From positions 1-27,419 of the forward strand of contig JAHHTS010000031.1 of assembly GCA_020024475.1 (NCBI GenBank): a stretch of DNA of 27,419 nt. The letters are read 5' to 3'. Shown piece by piece: positions 1 through 7,688 of this stretch (position 1 is the stretch's first letter; the number at the start of each line of letters is the position of its first letter). The translations under genes and the position numbers were made by a program. Origin of the DNA: Oscillospiraceae bacterium. Its GTDB lineage: Bacteria; Bacillota; Clostridia; Oscillospirales; Ruminococcaceae. A model generated the notes under the pieces. The model searched no databases. It was not told the origin of the DNA and saw nothing but the letters and a program-made list of their open reading frames with translations.

Positions 1-106
1 ACTGGGGTTTACAAGCCAAAGTTATTTTTCGAAAGCATTTAAAAGAGAAACAGGAGTAACCCCATCTGATTTTATGAAACAAGAAAAATTTCTTTTACGG
101 AAATAA
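1..106 (+). CDS. C-terminal end of an AraC-family regulator (partial)
   Basis: The window opens inside a reading frame that runs from base 2 to the TAA at 104-106. The 34 visible residues include GFTSQSYFSKAFKRETGVTP, the second helix-turn-helix and closing motif of AraC/XylS DNA-binding domains (GFxxxSYFxxxFKKxxGxTPxxFR). The N-terminal part, including any ligand-binding or response-regulator domain, lies outside the window, so the regulated genes cannot be inferred. The gene ends normally a few residues after the TPSDF motif, as the family usually does. Identification as an AraC C-terminus is firm; anything more specific is not possible. Confidence 0.85.
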   Translation, partial: LGFTSQSYFSKAFKRETGVTPSDFMKQEKFLLRK

Positions 107-167
107 TTTAGCAGAGGATTTGGATTATGTAATAAACAAAGATGAGTAAAGTTAGGTATAGGCTTTT

Positions 168-1024
168 GTGCGGTTTTTGTGGTGGACTAAGAAGATTGCG
201 GAATTGTTGGAGAAACACTACGGCACAAAAGTAATCCTGTTAATCGATGAGTATGACGTTCCGCCTGGAAAGGCATTTTCAAATGGATACTATGAACAGA
301 TGATATTTCTGATTCGCAATCTGTTGGAACAGGCGTTAAAAACAAATAGCAGTCTGAAGCTTGCAGTGCTGACTGGAAGTATGCGTATCTCGAAAGAAAG
401 TATCTTTACAGGACTTAATAATTTTACAACCTTTACAATCGCAGATGTCGATTTTGATGAATATTTTGGATTTACAGATCAGGAGGTACGTGACCTTTTA
501 ACATATTATGGATATACGGATAAGTATGAAAGTATCAAAGAATGGTATGATGGATACTGCTTTGGAGACGTGGACGTATATTGTCCATGGGATGTGGTTT
601 CCTATCTTCGAAGTCTGGGTACAAACAAAGAAGCAATTCCTCTGAATTACTGGATTAATACAAGCAGCAATGCAGAAGTGAAGGAATTTATCCGGCAGTC
701 TAAAAATCTGACCACAAAGCGAGATATTTTAAAACCCCAATTATGGAATATTTCAAAGAAGAATGGGGAGTCTTTTCCAATCAAGAAACTGGAGATGGGT
801 ACAGCGATATACTGATAGAAACAGAGAATAGTGAAACTGCAATTTTGATCGAAGTGAAATATGCAGGTGATGGAAACTTGGATGCTGCCTGTGAAAGAGT
901 TTTAAAGCAGGTAGAGGAAAGACGGTATGATGAGGAATTTCGTGAAAACGGAGTGGGTAAAATTTCAAAATATGGGATTGCGTGTTATATGAAGCGATGT
1001 AAAGTAAAACTGGCAGATTCATGA
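168..1024 (+). pseudogene. Decayed AAA-ATPase-like / PD-(D/E)XK nuclease-domain protein
   Basis: Two frames together encode pieces of the large AAA-ATPase-like family (PF09820 type) whose members carry a C-terminal PD-(D/E)XK domain. The first frame (168-815) has the Walker B-like VILLIDEYDVP, AVLTGSMRISKESIFTGLNN and EWYDGYCFG motifs. The second (743-1024, another frame) has the nuclease-like end GDGYSDILIETE followed by AILIEVKYAGDG. The N-terminal P-loop is absent and the middle of the protein, roughly 200 residues by comparison with the usual layout, is missing between the two pieces, with a frame change at the join. The genes of this family occur in many copies in gut Bacteroidetes and Firmicutes and often decay. 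Family assignment is from memory of motifs; loss of function is clear from the sequence. Confidence 0.8.
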
Positions 1025-1132
1025 TACGGCCCCCAGTAATTAGGTGATAAAAAGTAGAATTGTATGAGTGCAGTTCTCTTTTTGTTTACAGTTTAAAGTG
1101 CATAATCTCATCTTCCTTTCAAGAACAAGTGG

Positions 1133-1161
1133 TGGACTAAATGAATACTTTTTTGTATAAT
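1133..1161 (+). promoter_or_regulatory. Probable sigma-A promoter of the ATPase/TOPRIM pair
   Basis: TGGACT at 1133-1138 and a perfect TATAAT at 1156-1161 are separated by 17 bases. A second TATAAT lies at 1166-1171 without a good -35. The start codon at 1219 follows about 50 bases downstream. The 194-base gap before the gene otherwise shows nothing I can name. Confidence 0.5.
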
Positions 1162-1218
1162 GAAATATAATAGATAGAATGTACAAATTAATGCAAAATA
1201 AAAGGAGAAGTTTATAGG

Positions 1219-2313
1219 GTGAGTAATATGATTTCGAGAATATATATAAAATCCTTTCGTGGAATAAATGAATTATCTTTAGGCGATTTACTCCCAATTA
1301 ATATTTTAACCGGAGATAATAATAGCGGAAAAACTAGTGTGCTAGAGGTTTTGCAAAGCTTTGAAGATCCAACAAATTTTAGATTATGGCGCAAACTTAT
1401 AAGAAAAGATGCGAGAATGCCTAGAGATATGGGAATGTCATATTATGAAGGATTTTATGATTTATTTAATATAAATTCAGAAGAAAAAAAAATTGAGTAT
1501 ACAATTGATTGTGATGGTGATATGCATAATATTGTTATGACAGCAGAGGAAACTATTGAAGAGATTGATGAAAATAAGTTATATGAACTTCAGGGAGTTC
1601 GTCCACTAAATGACGTTTTGGGAAATTTTCAAGAAGTTTCAAAGTTAGAAATAGAAGTGTTTGTTGATGGAAATAAAGTGAGTGAGGATAGTATTTACGA
1701 GGGACAGATAAGAACTCCATTACCTTTATCACGTAATAAATCTGAGCGAAAAATTGTTTATATTTCACCTATTCGTCATGCAGATGGAGATGTTTTTTTA
1801 AGCAGTGTTTTAAATCATCCAGATATGTATCAAGAGATGTTATCTGTATTAAAAGAATTTGATGAAGAAATTATCAGTATCAATTATGACAGCGACTCGA
1901 GCCATTCTTCTCGAAAAGGTGTATACAAGATTCTATCAAATTCACACGACAAAGCATTACCATTAAATGTATATGGTGATGGAATGAAAAAAGCAGTTTT
2001 ACTTATGAGTGCAGTAATTGCAGCTAGAGATGGAATTTTGTTGTTTGATGAATTTGAAACAGCAATTCACACATCTGCTATGGATAAAGTTTTCAGATGG
2101 ATTTTAAATACCTGTGTAAAATTAAATGTTCAATTATTTTTAACTTCGCATAGCAAAGAAGCAATTGATAAAGTCTTAAAATGTGATTCTAATCTTTTAG
2201 ACGATATTGCATTATATACACTCTATAAGGATAAAGATGGATCTTCAGTAAGAAGATTATCAGGAAGAAAAGCAATAGAGGCAAAAGACAATATGGGATT
2301 GGAGTTGAGATAA
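1219..2313 (+). CDS. OLD/AAA_21-like ATPase, first gene of an ATPase-TOPRIM pair
   Basis: A 364-aa protein with the N-terminal signature of SMC-like AAA ATPases (SRIYIKSFRGIN), a Walker A motif GDNNSGKTS at about residues 32-40, the GDGMKK signature-like segment, Walker B GILLFDEFETAIH and a switch histidine in LTSHSKEA. This is the ATPase half of OLD-family nucleases, without the C-terminal TOPRIM domain, which is supplied by the next gene. The start is taken as GTG 1219 because AAAGGAG ends about 11 bases before it; ATG 1228 is an alternative. The stop TAA is followed immediately by the ATG of the next gene, so the two are almost certainly co-translated. Such pairs (PARIS AriA/AriB, split OLD systems) act in phage defence. 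Fold assignment is strong; defence role is inferred. Confidence 0.85.
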   Translation: MSNMISRIYIKSFRGINELSLGDLLPINILTGDNNSGKTSVLEVLQSFEDPTNFRLWRKLIRKDARMPRDMGMSYYEGFYDLFNINSEEKKIEYTIDCDGDMHNIVMTAEETIEEIDENKLYELQGVRPLNDVLGNFQEVSKLEIEVFVDGNKVSEDSIYEGQIRTPLPLSRNKSERKIVYISPIRHADGDVFLSSVLNHPDMYQEMLSVLKEFDEEIISINYDSDSSHSSRKGVYKILSNSHDKALPLNVYGDGMKKAVLLMSAVIAARDGILLFDEFETAIHTSAMDKVFRWILNTCVKLNVQLFLTSHSKEAIDKVLKCDSNLLDDIALYTLYKDKDGSSVRRLSGRKAIEAKDNMGLELR

Positions 2314-3048
2314 ATGAAAAGTATAATATTATGTGAAGGTTCCACAGATTTCGCTTTATTGCAGTATTTCTTAAGAGAAGCTTATCATTGGATATTTGGT
2401 GGGGAATTAAAAACATTTAAAAATCATTTCAATCCAAATTGTGTTATGGACAAGGACGGTAGTACCATTTTATTAGGCGGGTGTGGAGGATGCAGTAGAC
2501 TAATTCCGAACTTGGAATTTATATTGGATAGGAATAGTATTTCTGCAGAAACAGAAGCATTTGATAAAATAGTCCTTATAACTGATCGTGATGAAGTAGA
2601 AACAGAAGCTGATTTTATTTCGATAATAGAATTGAAATTTAGAGACAATAGAGTTTCTATGGAAGGAAAAATAAAAAATAATCAGTGGACTACTGGTACA
2701 TATGAAAATGGACATGGCAAAACGCAAAAGGTTCAGTTCCTTTTAATGGTTATTCCATTTGAAGAGACAGGTGCGATGGAAACTTTTCTACTTGATTCTA
2801 TTGCCGCAAGTGATCCATATGATGCTCAAATCATACAAGATGGAAATGATTTTGTAAATTCTGTGGACAATGAACGCAGATATCTCACAAAAAGAAGATA
2901 TATAACAAAAGCAAAATTTGATGTTTATTTTTCAATAAGGACAGCAGTAGACCAGTTTACTCAAAGGCAGAATATTATAAGGAATGTTCAATGGGAGAAA
3001 TATACAAAGATACAAGAAAGTTTTAAAAAATTAGGTGAACTATCTTAA
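2314..3048 (+). CDS. TOPRIM-domain protein, partner of the upstream ATPase
   Basis: A 244-aa protein that starts directly after the stop of the ATPase gene. It shows the TOPRIM pattern: IILCEGSTD near the N-terminus with the conserved Glu (E8), then IVLITDRDEVE with the DxD pair (D91, D93). A glycine-rich GGCGGCS loop lies between them. These acidic residues bind metal in OLD-family nucleases and in AriB/DUF4435-like effectors. The C-terminal half (IPFEETGAMETFLLDSI, then a basic YLTKRRYITKAKFDVYFS region) resembles the tail of DUF3226/DUF4435-like proteins, but I cannot decide between them. No transmembrane segment or signal peptide is visible. The pair is complete and undamaged, unlike most neighbours, which suggests it is under selection. 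Confidence 0.75.
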   Translation: MKSIILCEGSTDFALLQYFLREAYHWIFGGELKTFKNHFNPNCVMDKDGSTILLGGCGGCSRLIPNLEFILDRNSISAETEAFDKIVLITDRDEVETEADFISIIELKFRDNRVSMEGKIKNNQWTTGTYENGHGKTQKVQFLLMVIPFEETGAMETFLLDSIAASDPYDAQIIQDGNDFVNSVDNERRYLTKRRYITKAKFDVYFSIRTAVDQFTQRQNIIRNVQWEKYTKIQESFKKLGELS

Positions 3049-3054
3049 AGGCAA

Positions 3055-3219
3055 ATGTGGATGACAGAGGATCATATGATGAACGGACAGTTAAAAGCCG
3101 AATATAATCTACAGATTGCAATAGAAAACTATTTTATCATCCAGACTTATGTAAGCAATGATCAGACAGCAGAAAAAGTATATAAAGAATTCATGCTGTA
3201 TGCATTGGAAGAAATATAA
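3055..3219 (+). pseudogene. Fragment of an IS1182-type transposase
   Basis: A 54-residue frame reads MTEDHMMNGQLKAEYNLQIA followed by IENYFIIQTYVSNDQT. This matches the middle of IS1182-family (DDE) transposases, where MKEDHMxNGQLKPxYNxQIA precedes the second catalytic Asp region. Both ends of the transposase are missing and no inverted repeats are seen, so it is only a relic. It differs in sub-type from the element at 26691-27335. The bases 3220-3350 that follow show no gene. Confidence 0.7.
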
Positions 3220-3350
3220 ATAAATACCATCTTTTTTTCATGATCAGATCAATAAATTTGAGAGAAAAGCTGAAGAAAAGGCTGTTTAGAAAAAGAGTGC
3301 TTTCGAAAATGCAGTCAAGGGGGCGCCCTAAAATACATAGTAAAAAGAGA

Positions 3351-3417
3351 AAAATAAGAATCTCCTGTATCAAATCAGTGTTTTTATACCTGATTTGATA
3401 CAGGAGATTCTTATTTT
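3351..3417. repeat. Perfect 28-bp inverted repeat (hairpin, possible bidirectional terminator)
   Basis: Bases 3351-3378 are the exact reverse complement of 3390-3417, around an 11-base T-rich loop. The outer bases are AAAATAAG on the left and CTTATTTT on the right, so transcripts from either side would form a long stem ending in U-rich sequence. It separates the ATPase/TOPRIM module from the peptide locus. A role as a two-way terminator is plausible; the unusual length and perfect match could also mean a relic of a small mobile element. Confidence 0.8.
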
Positions 3418-3513
3418 AAGATTTAAAAGCTAAAAAATGTTATTAACCGATAGCACCTTTTAATGAGAAAAATTAAGAGGGTAGATACGAATCATTTTAT
3501 AGTGAATAGTGCG

Positions 3514-3579
3514 GATTACGCAACGTGAAAGGTAGATTAGACAAATGCACTATGCAAGAAAATAAACACATGATATTTT
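3514..3579 (+). promoter_or_regulatory. Predicted LytTR/AgrA-type operator and promoter of precursor 1
   Basis: Two direct half-sites GATTACGCAA (3514-3523) and GATTAGACAA (3535-3544) start exactly 21 bases apart. A weak -35 position (about 3551-3556, TATGCA) begins 7 bases after the second half-site, and TATTTT at 3574-3579 can serve as -10. Poor -35 boxes preceded by two direct repeats two helical turns apart are typical of promoters activated by LytTR response regulators (AgrA, VirR). The same pattern stands before agrB and the metK' fragment in this window. Confidence 0.65.
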
Positions 3580-3629
3580 AAAATTATCAAGAGCCATTGT
3601 ATTATATGGCGGAAAGGAGAATAGGTAAA

Positions 3630-3641
3630 ATGAAAACTTGA
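3630..3641 (+). other. Three-codon mini-ORF with strong ribosome site
   Basis: AAGGAGA at 3614-3620 is followed at good spacing by ATG AAA ACT TGA (3630-3641), a frame of only three codons, 38 bases before the precursor start. It may be a remnant of an earlier start, a leader mini-ORF that tunes the precursor mRNA, or chance. A TTG at 3638 overlapping the stop is in frame with the precursor and would add 14 residues. Confidence 0.3.
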
Positions 3642-3679
3642 AAAGCACTATTAGTTTGATACGAAAGAAAGGAAAAAGA

Positions 3680-3847
3680 ATGATGAGCGAAACAAAAGAA
3701 TTCAAAAAAGGAAATGGTGATCAGCCAGAAAATCAGGGAACAGAAGAAGAAGAAAATGTGGAAGGGTATGGATACTGTTCAACTCATAAGCAGAAATGCT
3801 TAAATGACTGTGCATTTGGTGGTCCGGCAATTTCTCATATTGATTAG
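3680..3847 (+). CDS. Precursor peptide 1 of a radical-SAM RiPP (three-Cys core)
   Basis: A 55-residue peptide. The N-terminal part is charged and acidic (GTEEEENVEGYGY) and the C-terminal part is CSTHKQKCLNDCAFGG plus a short tail ending SHID. Three Cys are spaced C-x6-C-x3-C. It lies just upstream of a radical SAM/SPASM enzyme, which is typical of a RiPP precursor: leader at the N-terminus, modified core at the C-terminus. The start is ATG 3680 (a second ATG at 3683), preceded by AAAGGAAAAAG; an in-frame TTG 3638 exists but is less convincing. The peptide shares the [E/D]GYxxC and [K/R]C-x3-C pattern with the peptide at 17146. I do not recognise a named family. Thioether cross-links (sacti- or ranthipeptide type) are the likely modification but are inferred. 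Confidence 0.75.
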   Translation: MMSETKEFKKGNGDQPENQGTEEEENVEGYGYCSTHKQKCLNDCAFGGPAISHID

Positions 3848-3861
3848 AAAAGGTAATCAGG

Positions 3862-4024
3862 ATGATGGATTTTAATAAAAAAAAGGCAAACAGTAAATGC
3901 AACAGAAAGCTTTGGCAAGTTAAAACCGTTGCAAATGCATGAATCAAAAACCCAAGCATCTAAATACTATCAACCATTAACAAACAAAATACATTTTTTT
4001 AATTGGTCATATACGTTCCTTTAA
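3862..4024 (+). pseudogene. Possible small frameshifted ORF after precursor 1
   Basis: ATG 3862 (AAAGGTAATCAGG just before it) opens a frame MMDFNKKK that passes through a run of eight A and stops after 26 residues. Changing frame at the A run gives a longer coding-like peptide containing VNATESFGKLKPLQMHES and KYYQPLTNKIHFFNWSY, ending at TAA 4022-4024. The second frame has the look of protein, but the evidence is only composition and the ribosome site. It could be a decayed or slippage-expressed second peptide of the cluster, or a chance frame. Confidence 0.3.
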
Positions 4025-4044
4025 GTGATCTGTATATGACCAAT
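4002..4044 (+). promoter_or_regulatory. 13-bp perfect inverted repeat between precursor 1 and radical SAM gene
   Basis: ATTGGTCATATAC at 4002-4014 is exactly complementary to GTATATGACCAAT at 4032-4044, with a 17-base loop. It sits 20 bases before the radical SAM start and is not followed by a T run, so it is not a classic terminator. A stem between a precursor gene and its enzymes commonly stabilises the precursor mRNA or lowers read-through, giving more substrate than enzyme. That role is inferred. Confidence 0.6.
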
Positions 4045-4064
4045 GTTTAAAGGGAGTGTTGTAT

Positions 4065-5222
4065 ATGGAATGTACATTATATTTAACTGAAAACTGCAAT
4101 TTGAAATGCAGTTATTGTTATGAAGGGGACAACAAACGAAAAAAAATGCTGAGCAAACAAAATCTAGAAAAAGCACTTTCTTTTATTGTTCATAATAATC
4201 CTAAAACTGAAATAATTAATTTAACATTTTTGGGAGGAGAACCTCTTCTTAACAAGAAATCAATTTATGAATTTATGGATATTATAGAACATAAATATCC
4301 AGAAAGCAAGTCCTTATTTGAATTTCATATTACAACAAATGGAATTTTACTAGATAAGGAAATAATCGAACTTTTCAAAGAAAACAATGTGGATGTATCC
4401 ATTAGCATAGATGGTGACAAGAGAACTCATAATTTAAATCGAAAGAGCAAGAATGGTCAGGATGTGTATGAGACTATTATTGAAAATATGAAATTAATGC
4501 AGGAGATGAGACTGGAATTTTTTGCTCGAATGACCATAACAGAAAATAATGTAGCGTTTTTGTCGGAAAATCTCAATTATTTTTATAATTTGGGAATTAG
4601 AAAGTTTCATTTGGGTATTGACCACATGGCTAAATGGACAGAAGAAGGACTGAAATTATTGGATGTCCAGATGGACAAAGTGGATCAATTCTATTTGAAT
4701 GTACTTTGTGGAGTGGACGGCGCTGTATTGAATTTACATGATTATAAAATAGGGACATTTATAGCAAAATCCATTCCTCAATATTGTTCTGGTGGATCCA
4801 TAGGACATTTAACAATCAATAGCAGCGGAGAGCTTTTTCCATGCGGATTTGTAGTGAATGATGATGTATGGAATCTTGGAACTGTTGAAACAGGTCTAGA
4901 TCGGAGTAAATTTTTGAAATCTGCCAGACGACATGTGGCTCCGAAATCTGTTTGTCATGAGTGTGATATTGCCTTTACATGTAGTGGAGCAAAATGTGGT
5001 TTTTGCAATTACACAAAAACAGGGAAGTTAAATGTACATAGCGTTCAAACGTGCAAAAGAGAGAGGATTCTATTCAAGCATAATCTTTTCGTATTCAAGG
5101 AAATGTATGGACGGAAAGAAAAACGACTGATGCAATATTTAAGGATAGCAAAAGAAAAGAATATAGAATTGAGTGATATTATGAAAAATATCATTTGTGA
5201 AGAAGGATGGATGAGTAGCTAG
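4065..5222 (+). CDS. Radical SAM/SPASM peptide maturase 1
   Basis: A 385-aa protein from ATG 4065, with AAAGGGAG eight bases before it (the GTG at 4056 is part of that ribosome site). The 4Fe-4S SAM-binding motif C-x3-C-x2-C is ENCNLKCSYCYEG (C11, C15, C18). LTFLGGEPLL, ITTNG and VSISIDG are the usual downstream radical SAM strands. The C-terminal third has the SPASM pattern: YCSGG, GELFPCGF, CHECDIAFTC, then CGFC and a last Cys in VQTC, for auxiliary iron-sulfur clusters. No N-terminal recognition (RRE) domain is present, so it may use the RRE of the third enzyme. As first gene after precursor 1 it is the best candidate for installing cross-links on its three-Cys core. The family (SPASM RiPP maturase) is certain; the substrate is inferred. 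Confidence 0.9.
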   Translation: MECTLYLTENCNLKCSYCYEGDNKRKKMLSKQNLEKALSFIVHNNPKTEIINLTFLGGEPLLNKKSIYEFMDIIEHKYPESKSLFEFHITTNGILLDKEIIELFKENNVDVSISIDGDKRTHNLNRKSKNGQDVYETIIENMKLMQEMRLEFFARMTITENNVAFLSENLNYFYNLGIRKFHLGIDHMAKWTEEGLKLLDVQMDKVDQFYLNVLCGVDGAVLNLHDYKIGTFIAKSIPQYCSGGSIGHLTINSSGELFPCGFVVNDDVWNLGTVETGLDRSKFLKSARRHVAPKSVCHECDIAFTCSGAKCGFCNYTKTGKLNVHSVQTCKRERILFKHNLFVFKEMYGRKEKRLMQYLRIAKEKNIELSDIMKNIICEEGWMSS

Positions 5223-5240
5223 AAAAGGATTTGATAAAAC

Positions 5241-6914
5241 ATGGATAAAGTGTATAAATATTTTTTTGAAAAGTATATCTTAGAACAAAAGATTTATTTT
5301 GCATTTGTATTAGTTACAGTTATTGCACAAAGCTTTATTACTATGTGTATTCCTCTGACATATCAATATATGTTGGATATAGTTTTCCCAAAAGGGGAAG
5401 TAAAAAAATTTTGGATTGTGATTAGCATCATGTTTGGATGTTACATGACAGTAGTGGTATCCAATGTTTTAAAAGATTTTTTTCTTGCAAGAATTGCGGA
5501 AAACATTTCAATGGATATTCGAATGGATTTAAATAGGAAACTTTCTACAATGAAATATTCTTATTATGATGACCATAGTTTAAATGAGATTATATCGAAA
5601 TACAGTAGGGAAGTAGAAAACATTAAAGAGAATTGTGGTTATATGTTAGTAAAAACGCTAAGCAATGGCATTACATTTTTAATGGCGACAATTATGATTA
5701 TAAAAATTGAATGGAGAATAATGGTAGTGACAGCAATTTTGCTAATGCTGTATCTACTTAATAATGGATTCTGGGGTGCTCGTGTAAAAAGACTGGCAGA
5801 GCGAAGTATGGAGAAAAACGAAGAAGCCATAGGTGCTTTAAGTGAAAACTATAAAAATGTTTTGATTACAAAGCTTTATGCAGCATATGACGTAGTTAGC
5901 AAGAAGTTTGAACGTATCTATATGAAACAGTATAAAGCACAAATGGCATTGGAATTGACTTATTCGATAAATATCAATTCGGGAGGACTTTTAAACTATC
6001 TTTTATCTTTGGCGATTTGGGTTATTGGTGGAATGGGAGTATTTGTGGGAAACTTAACAATAGGAACTGTAACTGCTCTCATCAACTATCAGAGTATGTT
6101 GGTATCACCACTTACTTTTTTTGCAGAATTTAATAATAGTTATCAGAGTACGATGATTGCAATGAGGCGTCTTTTACACGTTCTATTATACGAGGAAGAA
6201 ACAGAAGATGGAGAACAGATAGAAGAAACAATTAAAAAAATAGAGTTTTCTAATACAACGTTTAAATATTTAAAGTCAGATGAAATCATAAAAGATGTAA
6301 ATATAAGGTTGGAAAAGGGAAATATTTATGGATTTATTGGAGGTAGTGGATGTGGAAAGTCCACAGTAGTCAAGTTACTTTTAGGTCTATATATGCCAGC
6401 AGGAGGAACAATTTATATTAATGGTAAGGATATTCAAGGAATTTCAATCACCAGTTTAAGAAGTAGGATTGGATATGTAGCTCAAGATTCTCTATTTTAT
6501 CAAGGTACTGTAATGGAAAACTTGGGAATGGGAAAGGAAGTTGAAAAATCAAAAGTAATTGAATTAAGTAAGTTATTGGATATTTATAACGATGTTATGA
6601 GGTTGCCAGAAAAGTGGGAGACTCAGTTGAATTCTGGGACGAGTAATTTATCTGGTGGTCAGAAGAAAAGGTTGGATGTACTGAGAGCATTGTTGAGAGA
6701 ATCAGATGTGCTTATATTTGATGAAAGTACAGCTTCTATTGATCGAGATAGGAGAAAAAGGCTGTTTGATATTCTTCGAAAGGAAAAGCTTAATAAAATC
6801 ATTGTATGTATCACTCATAATATTGAAGAGTGCTCACAGTTTGATTATGTTTTTGGTGTGAAAAATAAATCAATTTACCGCGTTGGGAAAGATAGTTTGG
6901 AAAGCGCCTATTAA
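5241..6914 (+). CDS. ABC exporter (fused TM and ATPase domains), probable peptide export
   Basis: A 557-aa half-transporter of the MsbA/LmrA exporter type. The first about 310 residues contain the usual six membrane segments (for example FAFVLVTVIAQSFITMCIPL near the start). The ATPase follows with Walker A GGSGCGKST, Q-loop in GYVAQDS, signature LSGGQKKR, Walker B VLIFDESTASID and switch His in CITHN. All catalytic residues look intact. There is no N-terminal C39 peptidase, so it would not remove the leader itself, unlike many bacteriocin exporters. It follows the radical SAM gene by 18 bases and likely exports the modified peptide after leader removal elsewhere, for which the subtilase at 16050 is the candidate. 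It would act as a homodimer in the cytoplasmic membrane. Substrate is inferred from context. Confidence 0.9.
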   Translation: MDKVYKYFFEKYILEQKIYFAFVLVTVIAQSFITMCIPLTYQYMLDIVFPKGEVKKFWIVISIMFGCYMTVVVSNVLKDFFLARIAENISMDIRMDLNRKLSTMKYSYYDDHSLNEIISKYSREVENIKENCGYMLVKTLSNGITFLMATIMIIKIEWRIMVVTAILLMLYLLNNGFWGARVKRLAERSMEKNEEAIGALSENYKNVLITKLYAAYDVVSKKFERIYMKQYKAQMALELTYSININSGGLLNYLLSLAIWVIGGMGVFVGNLTIGTVTALINYQSMLVSPLTFFAEFNNSYQSTMIAMRRLLHVLLYEEETEDGEQIEETIKKIEFSNTTFKYLKSDEIIKDVNIRLEKGNIYGFIGGSGCGKSTVVKLLLGLYMPAGGTIYINGKDIQGISITSLRSRIGYVAQDSLFYQGTVMENLGMGKEVEKSKVIELSKLLDIYNDVMRLPEKWETQLNSGTSNLSGGQKKRLDVLRALLRESDVLIFDESTASIDRDRRKRLFDILRKEKLNKIIVCITHNIEECSQFDYVFGVKNKSIYRVGKDSLESAY

Positions 6915-6929
6915 AGAAAGGGAATTAAT

Positions 6930-7688
6930 ATGTTAACAGTGAATAATTTGTGCCAAAGTTACAAAAATGGAAGTGAAGTTTATAAAACTCTAAAAAATGT
7001 ATCATTTGAGATTAAAGAAGGCGAATTTGTAGCCGTTATGGGACCGTCAGGAAGTGGAAAATCTACACTTCTGAACTGTATTTCATCCTTCATTCCGTAT
7101 GATAGTGGGGAAATTAATTTGAATGGTACGAAAATGTCAGATCTTAGTGAAAGAGAACTTGCTGATATTAGAAATAAGAAATTAGGATTTGTTTTTCAGG
7201 ATTTTATGTTGTTGGATGGTCTCACGGTTTTTGAAAATGTCTGTGTACCAAAAGTAATCCATGAAGCTCCATATAAACCAATGGAGGCAAAGGCAAAAAA
7301 ATTACTGCAGATGTTTGACATTGAAAAAATTGCAAAGAAGTATCCATCGGAAATTTCAGGAGGACAAAGACAAAGGACAGCAGTGGCAAGAGCTCTAATG
7401 AACGATCCACTTATTATTTTAGCAGATGAGCCCACAGGAAACTTGGATAGCCGTTCTAGTGAAGCTGTAATCAAGGCATTTATTGAAGCAAAAACGCAGT
7501 TAAAAGCAACAATATTCATGGTTACTCATGACAGTATTTCAGCCAGCTATTGTGATCGTGTGATTGTGATGAAAGACGGCAAAATACATAAGGAAATGGT
7601 AAACGAAGGAAATCGGAAAGAATTTTTGGAGCAACTGTTAAATATTTTTAAAGATTTGAATGGTGGTGATGGAAATGAAGTTAACTAA
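6930..7688 (+). CDS. ABC transporter ATPase of a BceA/LolD/MacB-type system
   Basis: A 252-aa ATPase with Walker A GPSGSGKST, Q-loop LGFVFQDFMLLDG, signature SGGQRQR, Walker B IILADEPTGNLD and switch His MVTHDS, all intact. The ADEPTGNLD form is typical of ATPases that pair with FtsX-like permeases, and the permease gene follows with a short overlap. AAAGAAAGGG precedes the ATG. Pairs of this kind (BceAB type) remove antimicrobial peptides from membrane targets, so in this locus it is a candidate for self-immunity, although peptide export is also possible. Confidence 0.9.
   Translation: MLTVNNLCQSYKNGSEVYKTLKNVSFEIKEGEFVAVMGPSGSGKSTLLNCISSFIPYDSGEINLNGTKMSDLSERELADIRNKKLGFVFQDFMLLDGLTVFENVCVPKVIHEAPYKPMEAKAKKLLQMFDIEKIAKKYPSEISGGQRQRTAVARALMNDPLIILADEPTGNLDSRSSEAVIKAFIEAKTQLKATIFMVTHDSISASYCDRVIVMKDGKIHKEMVNEGNRKEFLEQLLNIFKDLNGGDGNEVN

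Noticed and set aside
3638..3679. TTG start giving a longer precursor 1
   Set aside because: The added residues are not leader-like and ATG 3680 has its own ribosome site; kept only as an alternative.
4002..4044. Rho-independent terminator after precursor 1
   Set aside because: The stem is not followed by a T run on either strand (the T7 run lies before it), so it is better described as a structural or processing element.
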